The position numbers and the translations under genes were made by a program. This document shows positions 7,630 to 19,498 of a DNA stretch of 38,604 nucleotides, in pieces. Each line of letters begins with the position of its first letter. The stretch's first letter is position 1. Location of the stretch: positions 1 to 38,604 of the forward strand of contig WLCQ01000007.1 in assembly GCA_009705225.1 (NCBI GenBank), written 5' to 3'. The DNA is from Actinomycetota bacterium. GTDB taxonomy: Bacteria; Actinomycetota; Acidimicrobiia; Acidimicrobiales; Acidimicrobilacustridaceae. The notes below the pieces were generated by a model that saw only the letters and a list, made by a program, of their open reading frames with translations, searched no databases and was not told the DNA's origin.

Positions 7630-9042
7630 TCAGTATGAACGGGCCACGATGGCGATGGCGCCGGGGGCGCGATCGGCCTCGGGCAGGGACCCGTCGGGCA
7701 TCACCAGACAGCGCACCGTGATTCCCTGGGCCCCGAGTTCAGCTTCACCGGCCACCCCGAGATCAGCCCACGGGATGCGGGCCCAACCAGTGGACGCGGC
7801 CTCGATGGCCTCGGGAATGGTGCTCACATCGGCCGTTCGAGCCTCCCGGCGGGCCGTGGACTCGGCCAGAAGCGCAGCTTGGGCGGCTTCGAGCACCTCG
7901 GCGATGCGGGCGGCAATGCCGTCGAGCGGTGCGGCGTCCTTGGAGCCGGCGATGCGGTCGACGAGCGTGACGGCACCTTCGGCGAGATCGCGGGGTCCGA
8001 GCTCGAGCCGAACCGGGACTCCCTTGAGTTCCCAATCAGTGGCGCGGCGACCAGCGGAGGTCTCAGTGCGAAGATCGAGTTCAACGCGGATACCGGCGGC
8101 GAGCAGTTCCTCGGCGAGTGTGCGGCAGCGATCGATGACGGCGTCATCCTCACGAACGGCCATGACAACAACCTGCACCGGGGCGAGACGGGGCGGGATA
8201 CGCAGTCCGTTGTCATCGCCGTGGCACATGATGAGCCCGCCGACCATACGGGTGGATACGCCCCATGAGGTCGTCCAGGCCAACTCCTGCTTGCCCTCGG
8301 CACTCTGGAACCCGATATCGAAAGCCTTCGCGAAGTTCTGGCCCAGCTCGTGGCTGGTGCCCATCTGCAGGGCCTTGCCGTCGCCCATCATGGCTTCGCA
8401 GGTCATGGTGTTGGTGGCGCCGGCGAAACGCTCCTTGGCGGTCTTGCGGCCCACAACCACGGGCATGGCCAGCACATCGCGCATGAATGACTCGTAGACC
8501 TCATGCAGGATGCGCACGGCGTAGGACCGACCATCGGCCTCGCTCACGTGTGCTGTGTGCCCCTCCTGCCACAGGAACTCGCTGGTGCGCAGGAACACAC
8601 GCGGGCGCAGCTCCCACCGCACAACGTTGGCCCACTGGTTGAGCAGCAACGGGAGATCGCGATAGCTCTGGACCCACTTGGCCATGAACTCGCCGATGAC
8701 TGTTTCGGAGGTGGGACGCACCACCACCGGCTCTTCGAGTTCCTTGCCACCGGCCACGGTGACCACGGCGAGTTCGGGGCTGAACCCTTCGACGTGCTCG
8801 GCCTCACGAGTGAGATAGCTCTCGGGGATGAACAGCGGGAAGTAGGCGTTCTTGGCGCCGGCGGCCTTGATGCGGCGGTCGACCTCGGCCTGCATCTGCT
8901 CCCAGATCGAGTAGCCATAGGGGCGAATGACCATGGTGCCGCGTACCGGACCGTTATCGGCCATCTCGGCCTTGGCGACGATGTCCTGGTACCAACGGGG
9001 AAAATCTTCGGACTGCGGAGTGAGAACGGGAGCCTTGGCCAT
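7630..9042 (-). CDS. proS: Prolyl-tRNA synthetase, archaeal/eukaryotic-like short type
   Basis: Charges tRNA-Pro with proline. The 470-aa protein is the short form without the bacterial editing insertion (bacterial-type enzymes are about 570 aa), so it belongs to the archaeal/eukaryotic-like class. Class II motif 2 is in the region VVVRPTSETVIGEF to WELRPRVFLRTSEFLWQEGH, and motif 3 appears as TSWGVSTRMVGGLIM. An anticodon-binding domain follows (PPRLAPVQVVVMAV), and the C-terminus is Tyr, as is common in this class. The ATG at 9042 opens on the conserved N-terminus; its ribosome-binding site is weak. It follows ispG by 45 bases and is closed by a terminator. Confidence 0.95.
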   Translation of the reverse strand: MAKAPVLTPQSEDFPRWYQDIVAKAEMADNGPVRGTMVIRPYGYSIWEQMQAEVDRRIKAAGAKNAYFPLFIPESYLTREAEHVEGFSPELAVVTVAGGKELEEPVVVRPTSETVIGEFMAKWVQSYRDLPLLLNQWANVVRWELRPRVFLRTSEFLWQEGHTAHVSEADGRSYAVRILHEVYESFMRDVLAMPVVVGRKTAKERFAGATNTMTCEAMMGDGKALQMGTSHELGQNFAKAFDIGFQSAEGKQELAWTTSWGVSTRMVGGLIMCHGDDNGLRIPPRLAPVQVVVMAVREDDAVIDRCRTLAEELLAAGIRVELDLRTETSAGRRATDWELKGVPVRLELGPRDLAEGAVTLVDRIAGSKDAAPLDGIAARIAEVLEAAQAALLAESTARREARTADVSTIPEAIEAASTGWARIPWADLGVAGEAELGAQGITVRCLVMPDGSLPEADRAPGAIAIVARSY

Positions 9043-9087
9043 AGGGGTCGATGCTAGGCGACCCCGCTCGTGCCCTCGGTGGCCCGA

Positions 9088-10317
9088 TCAGCGCATCTTG
9101 CGGATGATCTCGATGCGTTCGGTGGCGTGGTTGGCGTCGTCGCCCTTCTCATCGAGAAGTTCGGCGCGATCGGCTTCGGCTTCGGCGGCCGCGGAGTCGT
9201 CCTTACGACGAAGAGCCTCCTCCACTCCCCCGTCGGCAATGATCTGCGCCCATTCCACCAGCGCCTCGACCATGCCATCCTCGGGAACGACCTTCACGAC
9301 CTCACCCTTGACGAACAAGTGACCGCGCTTGCGGCCGGCGGCAATGCCGAGATCGGCCTCACGAGCTTCGCCCGGGCCGTTCACCACACAACCCATGACG
9401 GCCACCTGGATCGGGATGTTGAGATCGGTAAGAGCTTCCTGCGCCTTGGCGGCCACGTCGATGACATCGACCTCGGCTCGGCCACACGAAGGGCAGGCAA
9501 TGAGATCGAGCCCGCGTCGCTCGCGCAAGCCGAGGCTCTCGAGCAACCAACGCCCGGCTCGCACCTCCTCGACCGGATCAGCAGTGAGGGAATAACGAAT
9601 GGTGTCGCCGATTCCTTCGGCCAGAAGCGTGGCCATACCGGCGGTGGCCTTGACCAGCCCGGCCGGAGGTGGACCGGCTTCAGTGACTCCCAGATGCAGT
9701 GGATAGTCGACGGTGTCGGCAAGCAGTCGATAGGCATCGATCATCAGAGCCACGTTGGACGCCTTCACCGAGATCTTCACATCGTCGAAGCCGACCTCTT
9801 CGAAGAAGTCGAGTTCACGCTTGGCGGACTCGACCATGGCCTCGGCCGTGACTCGACCGCCGTATTTCTCGTAAAGATCGGGATCGAGCGACCCACCATT
9901 GACGCCGATACGGATCGGAATGCCACGATCCTTCGCTTCACGAGCAACGGCCTTGATGTGCTCGGGCCGACGGATGTTGCCGGGGTTCAGCCGCAGACCC
10001 TGCACACCGGCCTCCATGGCCTCCATGGCGCGCAGGTACTGGTGATGGATATCGGCGATGATCGGCAATGGCGATCGCGGAATGATGTGGGCGAGACCCT
10101 CGGCAGCCTCGGGTTCGTTGCACGTACAGCGCACGATGTCGCAGCCGGCAGCGGCGAGGGCGTAGATCTGCTGCAGCGTGCCCTCGACATCAGCGGTCTT
10201 GGTCGTGGTCATCGACTGGATCGAGATGGGGGCGTCGCCACCCACGAGGACCGATCCGACTCGAACCTGACGAGTCGTGCGTCGTGGATAGCTGGACTGG
10301 GGGGCGAGTTCGCTCAC
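9088..10317 (-). CDS. ispG: 4-hydroxy-3-methylbut-2-en-1-yl diphosphate synthase IspG
   Basis: Converts MEcPP to HMBPP in the MEP isoprenoid pathway using a [4Fe-4S] cluster. Cluster ligands are visible as CPSCGR (Cys275 and Cys278) and CVVNGPGE (Cys310, followed by the conserved Glu). The TIM-barrel part includes SIQSMTTTKT, LRLNPGNI and IGVNGGSLD. I chose GTG at 10317, which gives 409 aa and lies 16 bases after the rseP stop; an in-frame ATG at 10365 would overlap rseP by 32 bases and add an unconserved Arg-rich stretch. The last 40 residues are a charged tail beyond the usual end. Neighbours rseP and dxr form the familiar dxr-rseP-ispG cluster. Confidence 0.95.
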   Translation of the reverse strand: MSELAPQSSYPRRTTRQVRVGSVLVGGDAPISIQSMTTTKTADVEGTLQQIYALAAAGCDIVRCTCNEPEAAEGLAHIIPRSPLPIIADIHHQYLRAMEAMEAGVQGLRLNPGNIRRPEHIKAVAREAKDRGIPIRIGVNGGSLDPDLYEKYGGRVTAEAMVESAKRELDFFEEVGFDDVKISVKASNVALMIDAYRLLADTVDYPLHLGVTEAGPPPAGLVKATAGMATLLAEGIGDTIRYSLTADPVEEVRAGRWLLESLGLRERRGLDLIACPSCGRAEVDVIDVAAKAQEALTDLNIPIQVAVMGCVVNGPGEAREADLGIAAGRKRGHLFVKGEVVKVVPEDGMVEALVEWAQIIADGGVEEALRRKDDSAAAEAEADRAELLDEKGDDANHATERIEIIRKMR

Positions 10318-10333
10318 GCTGTTGAGGTTACGA

Positions 10334-11835
10334 CTACGGCGTGAGTTGCACGGGGTCGACGGCATCGAGATACAGCGTCGACATGAATAACCCGATCATC
10401 AGGAACACCACCACATAGGTGACCGGCATGAGCCTGCTCATATCAACCCGATAGGGCTTCTTCGAGATCCGACTACGGATCTCCTCGTAACAAGCCACTG
10501 CGATGTGGCCGCCATCGAACGGAAGCAGGGGCACCAGATTGATGAGCCCGAGGAAGATATTCACCGTGGCGAGAAGGGCGAGCACGCCGGCCCAGCCCTG
10601 CTGCTCACCGAGTTGCGTGCCTACGTTGACGATGCCGAGCAATGACATGGGTCGGTCCTGGGCCGAGGAGTCGGCTGATCCGCTGCCGGCACCGGGCAGC
10701 GAGGAACCCCCGCCCGAACCGGTTGCGGGCGCCGTAGCGTCCGATGCACCACCGTTGGCCACCTGCGAGGCGAGGTTGCCAAGACCAGTTGGCGAGAAGA
10801 TGCGGCCCATGCCCTGCACCGACCCCACGATGGTGTCGCCGAACGCTCCAGCTGCGAGGCCGGTCGCGTCGAGGATCCCGGAATGCTCGAGCACCGACTG
10901 TGGGCCAACGCCGAGGAACCCGCGGAAGCCGTCAATAGGCATCGCGATCGGACCGGTGACCGAGGTTGTGAACACACTTCCGCCCCGGATGAACGAGATA
11001 TCGACAGGACCGATGTAGCGCTGCAGCGCTCCGACCAGATCGGAATAGAAGGTGATAGGCCGACCGTCGACGATGATCACGGTGTCGCCCTTTTCGAGCG
11101 GTGCGAGCCGCTTGGCTCCGTCGGCATCGAGGGTCCAGCCGATCTGCACCGGCAGGGTGAGGGTTTGCCCGTCACGATCCACTGTGAGTTCGATCGAGGT
11201 ACCGGCATGGGCCCGGATGAGCGACGACACTTCGTCGAAACTGCCCGCCGCAGCGCCGTTGAACTTGACGATGCGGTCGCCGGGTTCGATTCCCGCCTTC
11301 GCTGCCGCCGAACCGTCGACCACCGAACGCACCTGCCATTTGGTGTCGGAGGGGTGACCGAAACCGGCGAACACCACGATGAGCAAGAGGAACCCGAGGG
11401 CGATGTTGACCACCGGGCCGGCGAGCACCACGGGCATACGACGACTGAACCGTTGCGCTCGATAGGTGCGCACCTCGTGTTCGGCGGGTACCTCCTCGAG
11501 ACCGTGCATCCCGATGATGCGCACATAGGCGCCCGCGGGAATGAGCTTGATTCCGTACTCGGTCTCGCCCCGACGGAACGACCAGATGCGGGGTCCGAAG
11601 CCAAGGAAGAACTCGGTCACTCGCATCCCATTGCGCTTGGCCATCAGGAAATGGCCCATCTCGTGCAGGAAGACCGAAAGCACAATGGCGATGATGAGCA
11701 CGAACAACCAGATGCGAGTGGAGGCCACATACGCGAGGCCGCCAAGCAGCAGAGCGAGACGGAGGCCGCGGCTGCCAGTCAGGCGTTCAAGAGCCGAATC
11801 GTGCTGTTCAACAGGAGGTTGGGACGAGATTTCGG

Positions 11836-11839
<4 letters not shown>
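10334..11839 (-). CDS. rseP: Site-2 (M50) membrane metalloprotease RseP/Rip1-like
   Basis: Zinc intramembrane protease that cleaves membrane-embedded substrates such as anti-sigma factors. In 501 aa the first membrane segment carries HEMGH (His59, Glu60, His63), a second segment follows near VVLAGPVVNIALGFLLLIVVF, a PDZ domain covers about residues 165-250 (GSAAAKAGIEPGDRIVKFNG), and the third zinc-ligand motif is NLVPLLPFDGGH. A Ser/Gly-rich loop lies between about 360 and 400. The ATG overlaps the dxr stop by four bases (ATGA). Its place between dxr and ispG is the standard actinobacterial context. Its substrate here is unknown. Confidence 0.93.
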
Positions 11840-13041
<1,202 letters not shown>

Positions 13042-13103
13042 GCGTCAAGCCTACCGACGGGCTACCGATTCGTCGCCGCGGGAGATTGCCCTGCTGCGAC
13101 CGA

Positions 13104-14456
13104 TCAGCCGGCCACGCCGCAGAGCCGGGCCACGTAATACGTGGCCGGGAGCACGAACAGCATCCCGTCGAAGCGATCGAGAATGCCTCCATGCTGTGGA
13201 AGCAACGTGCCCATGTCCTTGATCCCGAGATCTCGTTTGAACAGCGATTCGGCGAGATCTCCGAGCGGCGCCATGATCGCTATGACGATGCCGAGAAGCA
13301 GTGCTCCACCAGCGCTGAAGGGACCAACGCCAAGCAGGACGGCGACCACGAACACGGCCACGATCGATCCGACCATGCCGCCGATGAGACCCTCAACGGT
13401 CTTGTTCGGGGAGAGCGCGGACATCGGGGTGCGACCCGCAGCCCGGCCAATGAAGAAGGCGCCGACGTCGTGGCCAACCGTGCCGACGATGCCGAGCAGC
13501 AGCAGGCTCACGCCCTCAGAGGGCACGTTGACCACCAGCGCGGCGAATGCGCCGAACATCCCGATCCATAGAACACTGAGCAGGGTGACACCCAAGTTGG
13601 CCACCGGTCGGGCACGACCACCCAGACCCGCCACGAACCAGATGATGCCAACCACAACGGTGAGAGCGAGGACGAGCGGGAAGGCCGCCTCGCCCTTCCA
13701 GTAGGCAGCAAGCGGAAACACAGCGATGGCCACGACGCCGACCAACGTGGCGGGACGGAATCCGTTTCGCTGCAGCGCAGTGAGGAACTCCACGCCCGCA
13801 GCAGCCACGACGATCTCAGCAATCAGAAGTGCACCGACCGGGCCGACGCTGAACGCCAGAAGGGCGACCACGGCCATGATGACGCCCACCGCAGCAGCCA
13901 GTGGGACGTTGCGTCCACCGGGTCGGGCTGATCCGTCGACGCCATCACGTGCTTGCGACCCAGACGCCGGGGCTGGAGCCGATACCTGGCCCGTGCTCTG
14001 TGTCGCTGGGGTCGATCGCGTGGTGCGGGGACGACGGGAGCGAGCGCGGCTGCGTTTACGGGGATCAAGCTCGACATCATCGAAGTTGAGATAGTCGGAA
14101 TCGGTCGTGCGCTCGCTGGTGTCGAGTGCACCGAGGCGTTCGACCACCGGCTCATCGGGATCGAGATTGCCGAGCTCGCGCAGGAAATCCAGATCGTCGG
14201 AGGATTCACGCTCATCGCGCCAACGCACGGAGTCGGCGGAGGAACTGACCTCGGGATCGACGCCGGTACCGAGCACCACCTGGGGAACCTGACCCGTGGC
14301 TGGGGCGGTCCAGTGCGGTAATTGCACCTCACCGGACGGGGCGCCGAGGTCGATCAACGGAGGGCGCGTTTCGGCGGGGCCATCGGCGAGGTCCTCAGCG
14401 GTGACGAAACGAACACCATCGTCGTCCTTGGCACCGGGGCGATCGTCGTCGGCCAT
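13104..14456 (-). CDS. cdsA: Phosphatidate cytidylyltransferase (CDP-diacylglycerol synthase)
   Basis: Makes CDP-diacylglycerol from phosphatidate and CTP at the membrane, for phospholipid synthesis. The C-terminal half is polytopic and carries SPNKTVEGLIGG and the family signature (FKRDLGIKD, then PQHGGILDRFD). The first 190 or so residues are hydrophilic and unusual: an acidic Pro-containing segment, then an Arg-rich stretch and a Thr/Gly/Ser linker, probably a disordered cytoplasmic extension. Total length is 450 aa against about 270-310 in many bacteria. The ATG overlaps the frr stop as TGATG, which supports the long form. Confidence 0.93.
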   Translation of the reverse strand: MADDDRPGAKDDDGVRFVTAEDLADGPAETRPPLIDLGAPSGEVQLPHWTAPATGQVPQVVLGTGVDPEVSSSADSVRWRDERESSDDLDFLRELGNLDPDEPVVERLGALDTSERTTDSDYLNFDDVELDPRKRSRARSRRPRTTRSTPATQSTGQVSAPAPASGSQARDGVDGSARPGGRNVPLAAAVGVIMAVVALLAFSVGPVGALLIAEIVVAAAGVEFLTALQRNGFRPATLVGVVAIAVFPLAAYWKGEAAFPLVLALTVVVGIIWFVAGLGGRARPVANLGVTLLSVLWIGMFGAFAALVVNVPSEGVSLLLLGIVGTVGHDVGAFFIGRAAGRTPMSALSPNKTVEGLIGGMVGSIVAVFVVAVLLGVGPFSAGGALLLGIVIAIMAPLGDLAESLFKRDLGIKDMGTLLPQHGGILDRFDGMLFVLPATYYVARLCGVAG

Positions 14457-15025
14457 CAGTCCTCCAGCAGTTCCCGCTCTTTGGCGGCAAGCGCCTCATC
14501 GATGAGGGCCTCCTGCGCGTGGATGAGCTTGTCGAGTTCCTTCTCGGCGCGCTCGAGATCGTCCTTCGAGAGCTCGCCATCCTTCTCGAGACCCTCAAGA
14601 TCCTTACGGGTATCGCGGCGCTGATTGCGCAGCGTGATTCTGTTCTCCTCCGCCATGTTCTTCACAACCTTGACCAGTTCCTTGCGGCGTTCCTGATTCA
14701 GAGGTGGGAAGGTGAGTCGGATCGAGACGCCGTCATTGCTGGGGTTCAGCCCGAGATTCGACATCTGCAGTGCCCGTTCGATCGGACCGATGGCGGTCTT
14801 GTCGTAGGGAGTTATGAGGAGCTGACGCGCCTCGGGCACGCTGAACCCTGCGAGCTGCTGCAAAGGAACCTCGGCCCCGAAGTACTCGACCGTGATCTTT
14901 TCGACAAGTGCGGGCGCGGCCCGCCCCGTGCGGATACTGGCGAAGTCGCTCCGGGCGTGCGCCACGGCTTTGGCCATCTTCTCGCCGCATTCCGTCAGCA
15001 GCATGTCGGCCATTTCGGTGCTCAT
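14456..15025 (-). CDS. frr: Ribosome recycling factor
   Basis: Splits post-termination ribosomes together with EF-G. The 189-aa length is standard. Conserved features are the N-terminal helix with FASIRTGRAAPAL, VEYFGAEVPLQQLA, the segment LLITPYDKTAIGPIERAL, and a long C-terminal coiled coil rich in Glu and Lys. The ATG at 15025 has AGGAG eight bases upstream and opens on the conserved helix; the frame extends further upstream without conserved sequence. It follows pyrH by 41 bases and overlaps cdsA by one. Confidence 0.96.
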   Translation of the reverse strand: MSTEMADMLLTECGEKMAKAVAHARSDFASIRTGRAAPALVEKITVEYFGAEVPLQQLAGFSVPEARQLLITPYDKTAIGPIERALQMSNLGLNPSNDGVSIRLTFPPLNQERRKELVKVVKNMAEENRITLRNQRRDTRKDLEGLEKDGELSKDDLERAEKELDKLIHAQEALIDEALAAKERELLED

Positions 15026-15066
15026 TGCGCTCTCCTGAAGGTGGTGCGGATCCCGGGGGGACCGGC

Positions 15067-16589
<1,523 letters not shown>

Positions 16590-16593
16590 TGGT

Positions 16594-17538
16594 TCAGGCC
16601 TCCTCGGTCGCGGTTTCGGCTGCGGGAGCTTCGGCGGCAGGAGCTTCGGCAACAGGCGCCTCAGCAACGGCTTCGTCGGCGGCGTCAGCGGCTGCCGCAC
16701 GCTCAGCGGCGATACGGGCCTCACGGGCAGCGGCAGCTTCGGCGGCCTGACGACGAGCATCGGCCTGGGCGGCTTCGTGCTCAGCGATCTCCTCGGCGGT
16801 GCGCTCGACGACAGCCGGGCCCTCAGGGGCAACGGCGCCGCGCTTGCGGGAGGCAATGAAGCGACCTTCGGTGACGGCGTCAGCGATCACGCGGCACATG
16901 AGATTGGCCGAACGGATGGCGTCGTCGTTACCGGGGATCACGTACTGGATGATGTCGGGATCGCAGTTGGTGTCGACGACGGCGACGATCGGAAGACCGA
17001 GCTTGTTGGCCTCGGTCACTGCGATGTCTTCCTTCTTCGTGTCGAGCACGAAGATGGCGCTCGGGGTGCGCTCCATGTTGCGGATGCCGCCGAGGTTGCG
17101 CTCGAGCTTCTCGAGTTCGCGGCTGATGAGGAGGGCTTCCTTCTTCGGCATGGCCTCAAACTCACCAGAGTCACGCATGCGCTGATATTCCTTCATCTTC
17201 GCAACGCGCTTGGACATGGTCTGGTAGTTGGTGAGCATGCCGCCGAGCCAACGCTCGTTCACATAGGGCATACCGCAGGACTCGGCATAGCTGCGCACCG
17301 GATCCTGGGCCTGCTTCTTGGTGCCCACGAACAAGATGGTGCCGCCGTCGGCAACGAGATCGCGCACGAAGCTGTACGAGGTCTCGATACGTCCGAGGGT
17401 CTGCTGGAGATCAATGATGTAGATGCCGTTGCGCTCACCGTGGATGAAGCGCTTCATCTTGGGGTTCCAGCGTCGGGTCTGATGTCCGAAATGGACACCT
17501 GCCTCGAGCAGCTGGCGCATCGTTACGACTGGAGCCAT
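16594..17538 (-). CDS. rpsB: 30S ribosomal protein S2
   Basis: Small-subunit protein. The 314-aa sequence starts [20 protein letters not shown] and contains [34 protein letters not shown] and [13 protein letters not shown]. The last 70 or so residues are a low-complexity Ala/Glu-rich tail with a repeated [15 protein letters not shown] pattern, probably disordered and partly coiled coil. The ATG at 17538 has AAGGA six bases upstream. It heads the rpsB-tsf-pyrH-frr run and follows a 187-base leader region. Confidence 0.97.
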   Translation of the reverse strand: MAPVVTMRQLLEAGVHFGHQTRRWNPKMKRFIHGERNGIYIIDLQQTLGRIETSYSFVRDLVADGGTILFVGTKKQAQDPVRSYAESCGMPYVNERWLGGMLTNYQTMSKRVAKMKEYQRMRDSGEFEAMPKKEALLISRELEKLERNLGGIRNMERTPSAIFVLDTKKEDIAVTEANKLGLPIVAVVDTNCDPDIIQYVIPGNDDAIRSANLMCRVIADAVTEGRFIASRKRGAVAPEGPAVVERTAEEIAEHEAAQADARRQAAEAAAAREARIAAERAAAADAADEAVAEAPVAEAPAAEAPAAETATEEA

Positions 17539-17725
17539 GGTTTTTCCTTACCCATCGGTTGAAAGTTGGAGAATCCGGTGTCGTGCGGGCGGTCCCTATG
17601 GAGGGATCGACCGTGGGGTGCACGGGCCGCGGTGTGTGCGGGTCGACCTGACCTGCGGAAGGGGTCAGGCAGACGCTTGACCGGACGATGAGTGTACGGG
17701 ACGACGGAACCCTGCGGCCAACTGA
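17539..17725 (-). promoter_or_regulatory. rpsB promoter and leader region
   Basis: The space between the LytM/lipase gene and rpsB. A possible promoter is TACACT as -10 (17696-17691 on the minus strand) with TTGGCC as -35 (17721-17716), but the 19-base spacing is long. Downstream of it, seven-base complementary arms (17647-17653 and 17663-17669, nine-base loop) could form a leader hairpin. Ribosomal-protein leaders often carry autoregulatory structures, so this is a natural place for one, but I see no proof of it. Confidence 0.3.
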
Positions 17726-19456
17726 TCAGTCGTCGTCCACCAGTGCCCCGACACCAGCACCGATCGCGGCCAGTGGCGGCGATCCACCGACAACGCCGAC
17801 GGCGATGCCTGCTCCGGCGGCTGATTCGGCGACCGAGACCCCCTCTGCCATGAGGAACGAGCCAGCGGCCTCGGTGAAACCCTGACACGTAAGTGGCAGT
17901 CCGGCCACAGCCAGTCCCAACTCACGAGTCACGCGGGAGTCGCCGGGCAGGTGGCCATGCACAGCGAGATCCAGTTCGGTGGGCAAGATCCGTTGGTCGT
18001 CGGCTGCCGGATCCGAGGTGGCGACCCCCGGAACGACGAGATCCCCCGAACCGCCGAGCGAGACGAACCGAACGTGCTGAGGCATCGGTGTCGAACGGAG
18101 TTCCTGAATCACCGGGGAGGTCTCGGCCAGGTCGGCCATGGCGGGAAGACGATCGTCGAGGTCCCCAGCGAGGTGACTGCTGCGCACGGCACCGAGTACC
18201 CCTCTACCCGCGGCGGTCAGCCCGACCGCAGCGACGCCGGTCGCGAGCGGCGCTCCCGCATGGGGTGATCCAACCGTGACAAGAGTCGAGACAGATGACG
18301 GCAGATCGCCCGCCCGATCGGCCCGTTCCACGGCGAGGCGGGCCACGACTCCACCCTGGGAATGGGCGAACACATCGATCGGCACCCCGGGATTGTCACG
18401 AGCGGTTGCGGAGATGAGCGCGGCCAGTCGATCGGCGGAAACACCCACCGGTTGCTGCGAATCGATGCGATCGAACTCACTCCAGCCACTACCCGATGCT
18501 TCAAGGGCGGATATCCCGGGCCGTCGTGGAGGAACTCGCCCGCCGTTGTAGGAAAACCGGACGACGTCATCGGGGGCGTATCCGAGTCGGTCGGTATCGA
18601 ACTCCCACGCCGAGTTGTCGTCGCTCGCGGTCCCGAGCCCACTCACCTCGATCACGATCCGGCGTGCGGTCGGGCTGGGGACCGGCACCGACTCATCAGT
18701 GCAGTTCATGCGCTGCTGCGCCCATCGCACGAACGCGGTGGCCGCCCGGAACTCAACCGCCACAGCCGAGAGCGTTGTTGCGTAATGAGCGCCTATCGCG
18801 GCGATGTCGACACCCGTGCGGGCGAGGTTGGCGATCGCTGCGGACCCCGTATCGAACAGCACGTGCATGAGCGAGCGATGCTCCCCTCCGCCGAGAGGTG
18901 CGAGGCCCTCGTCTGCTCCCGGGACGAGCCGGGTCGATGGCTGCTCTGCGCCCGACAGCACGGCTTCGGGGTCGAGATACGAACCATCGGGGGTGCGGAA
19001 GCCGAGGTGGAACGGACCCGCGGCTGTTCCGACCGACGCTCCCCGACGTACCCGGTCACCGCGGGCGACTGCGATCGTGGCAAGGAAGGAGTACGAACTT
19101 CGAAGACCATCTGTGTGTTCGATCGTGACATGCAGTGCCCCGCCGACCTCGCCGGCGAACACCACGGCCCCTTCGGCAACGGCGGAGATCTCAGCGCCAG
19201 CAGTGGTTCCGTAATCACTACCCCGGTTCCCGGGACCCCACTCCCCCTTCGGGGGACGGAAGTGATCGACGATCGGCGCATCGCAGGGAGGGCTGTACAC
19301 GACTGTTCCCGAGGCGACAGCGACAGCTGCTGTCGGCACCGAACCGGACGCAGCGGCGTCCCTGGCCGTGACGACGGTGCATGCGATCAGACAGAAGGTC
19401 GTGACAATGACGGCCAGCGCGATCGCGCTGACCCGAGTAACGCGGGCGCGTTGCAT
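17726..19456 (-). CDS. Secreted LytM/M23-like domain fused to an alpha/beta-hydrolase (lipase-like) domain
   Basis: A 576-aa protein with an N-terminal hydrophobic segment (about residues 9-28: signal peptide or anchor). Residues 55-165 read as an M23/LytM fold (GSDYGTTAGAEISAVAEG, then VTIEHTDGLRSSYSFL), but two zinc-ligand positions look lost: the usual HxGxD-type histidine is Asn77 (Asp81 kept), and the first His of HxH is Pro148 (His150 kept). Residues 265-510 look like an alpha/beta hydrolase with AHSQGG (nucleophile Ser366), SGDLVVPG (Asp472) and VHGHLPG (His500 or His502). The C-terminus is Gly/Ala-rich and hydrophobic. An M23 gene between xerC and rpsB is known in actinobacteria, so the LytM part fits the locus and the lipase part is the addition. 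Substrate unknown; an envelope lipid or ester is possible. The start ATG has GAGGGG upstream. Confidence 0.7.
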   Translation of the reverse strand: MQRARVTRVSAIALAVIVTTFCLIACTVVTARDAAASGSVPTAAVAVASGTVVYSPPCDAPIVDHFRPPKGEWGPGNRGSDYGTTAGAEISAVAEGAVVFAGEVGGALHVTIEHTDGLRSSYSFLATIAVARGDRVRRGASVGTAAGPFHLGFRTPDGSYLDPEAVLSGAEQPSTRLVPGADEGLAPLGGGEHRSLMHVLFDTGSAAIANLARTGVDIAAIGAHYATTLSAVAVEFRAATAFVRWAQQRMNCTDESVPVPSPTARRIVIEVSGLGTASDDNSAWEFDTDRLGYAPDDVVRFSYNGGRVPPRRPGISALEASGSGWSEFDRIDSQQPVGVSADRLAALISATARDNPGVPIDVFAHSQGGVVARLAVERADRAGDLPSSVSTLVTVGSPHAGAPLATGVAAVGLTAAGRGVLGAVRSSHLAGDLDDRLPAMADLAETSPVIQELRSTPMPQHVRFVSLGGSGDLVVPGVATSDPAADDQRILPTELDLAVHGHLPGDSRVTRELGLAVAGLPLTCQGFTEAAGSFLMAEGVSVAESAAGAGIAVGVVGGSPPLAAIGAGVGALVDDD

Positions 19457-19487
19457 GATCCCCCTCGAGGGTCGGCAGCTGAGGGGG
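19454..19487 (-). promoter_or_regulatory. Hairpin that can mask the LytM/lipase gene's ribosome-binding site
   Basis: Seven-base perfectly complementary arms (19481-19487 and 19460-19466) with a 14-base loop lie in the 42-base gap between xerC and the fusion gene. The arm next to the start codon is the Shine-Dalgarno itself (GAGGGGG, three bases before ATG 19456-19454). Pairing would hide the ribosome-binding site. The pairing is seen; control by it is inferred. Confidence 0.4.
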
Positions 19488-19498
19488 AAGTTCGGGAA

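Noticed and set aside
9070-10344. 424-codon open frame on the plus strand opposite ispG
   Set aside because: Mirrors ispG exactly and has no recognisable domain; ispG has all three cluster cysteines.
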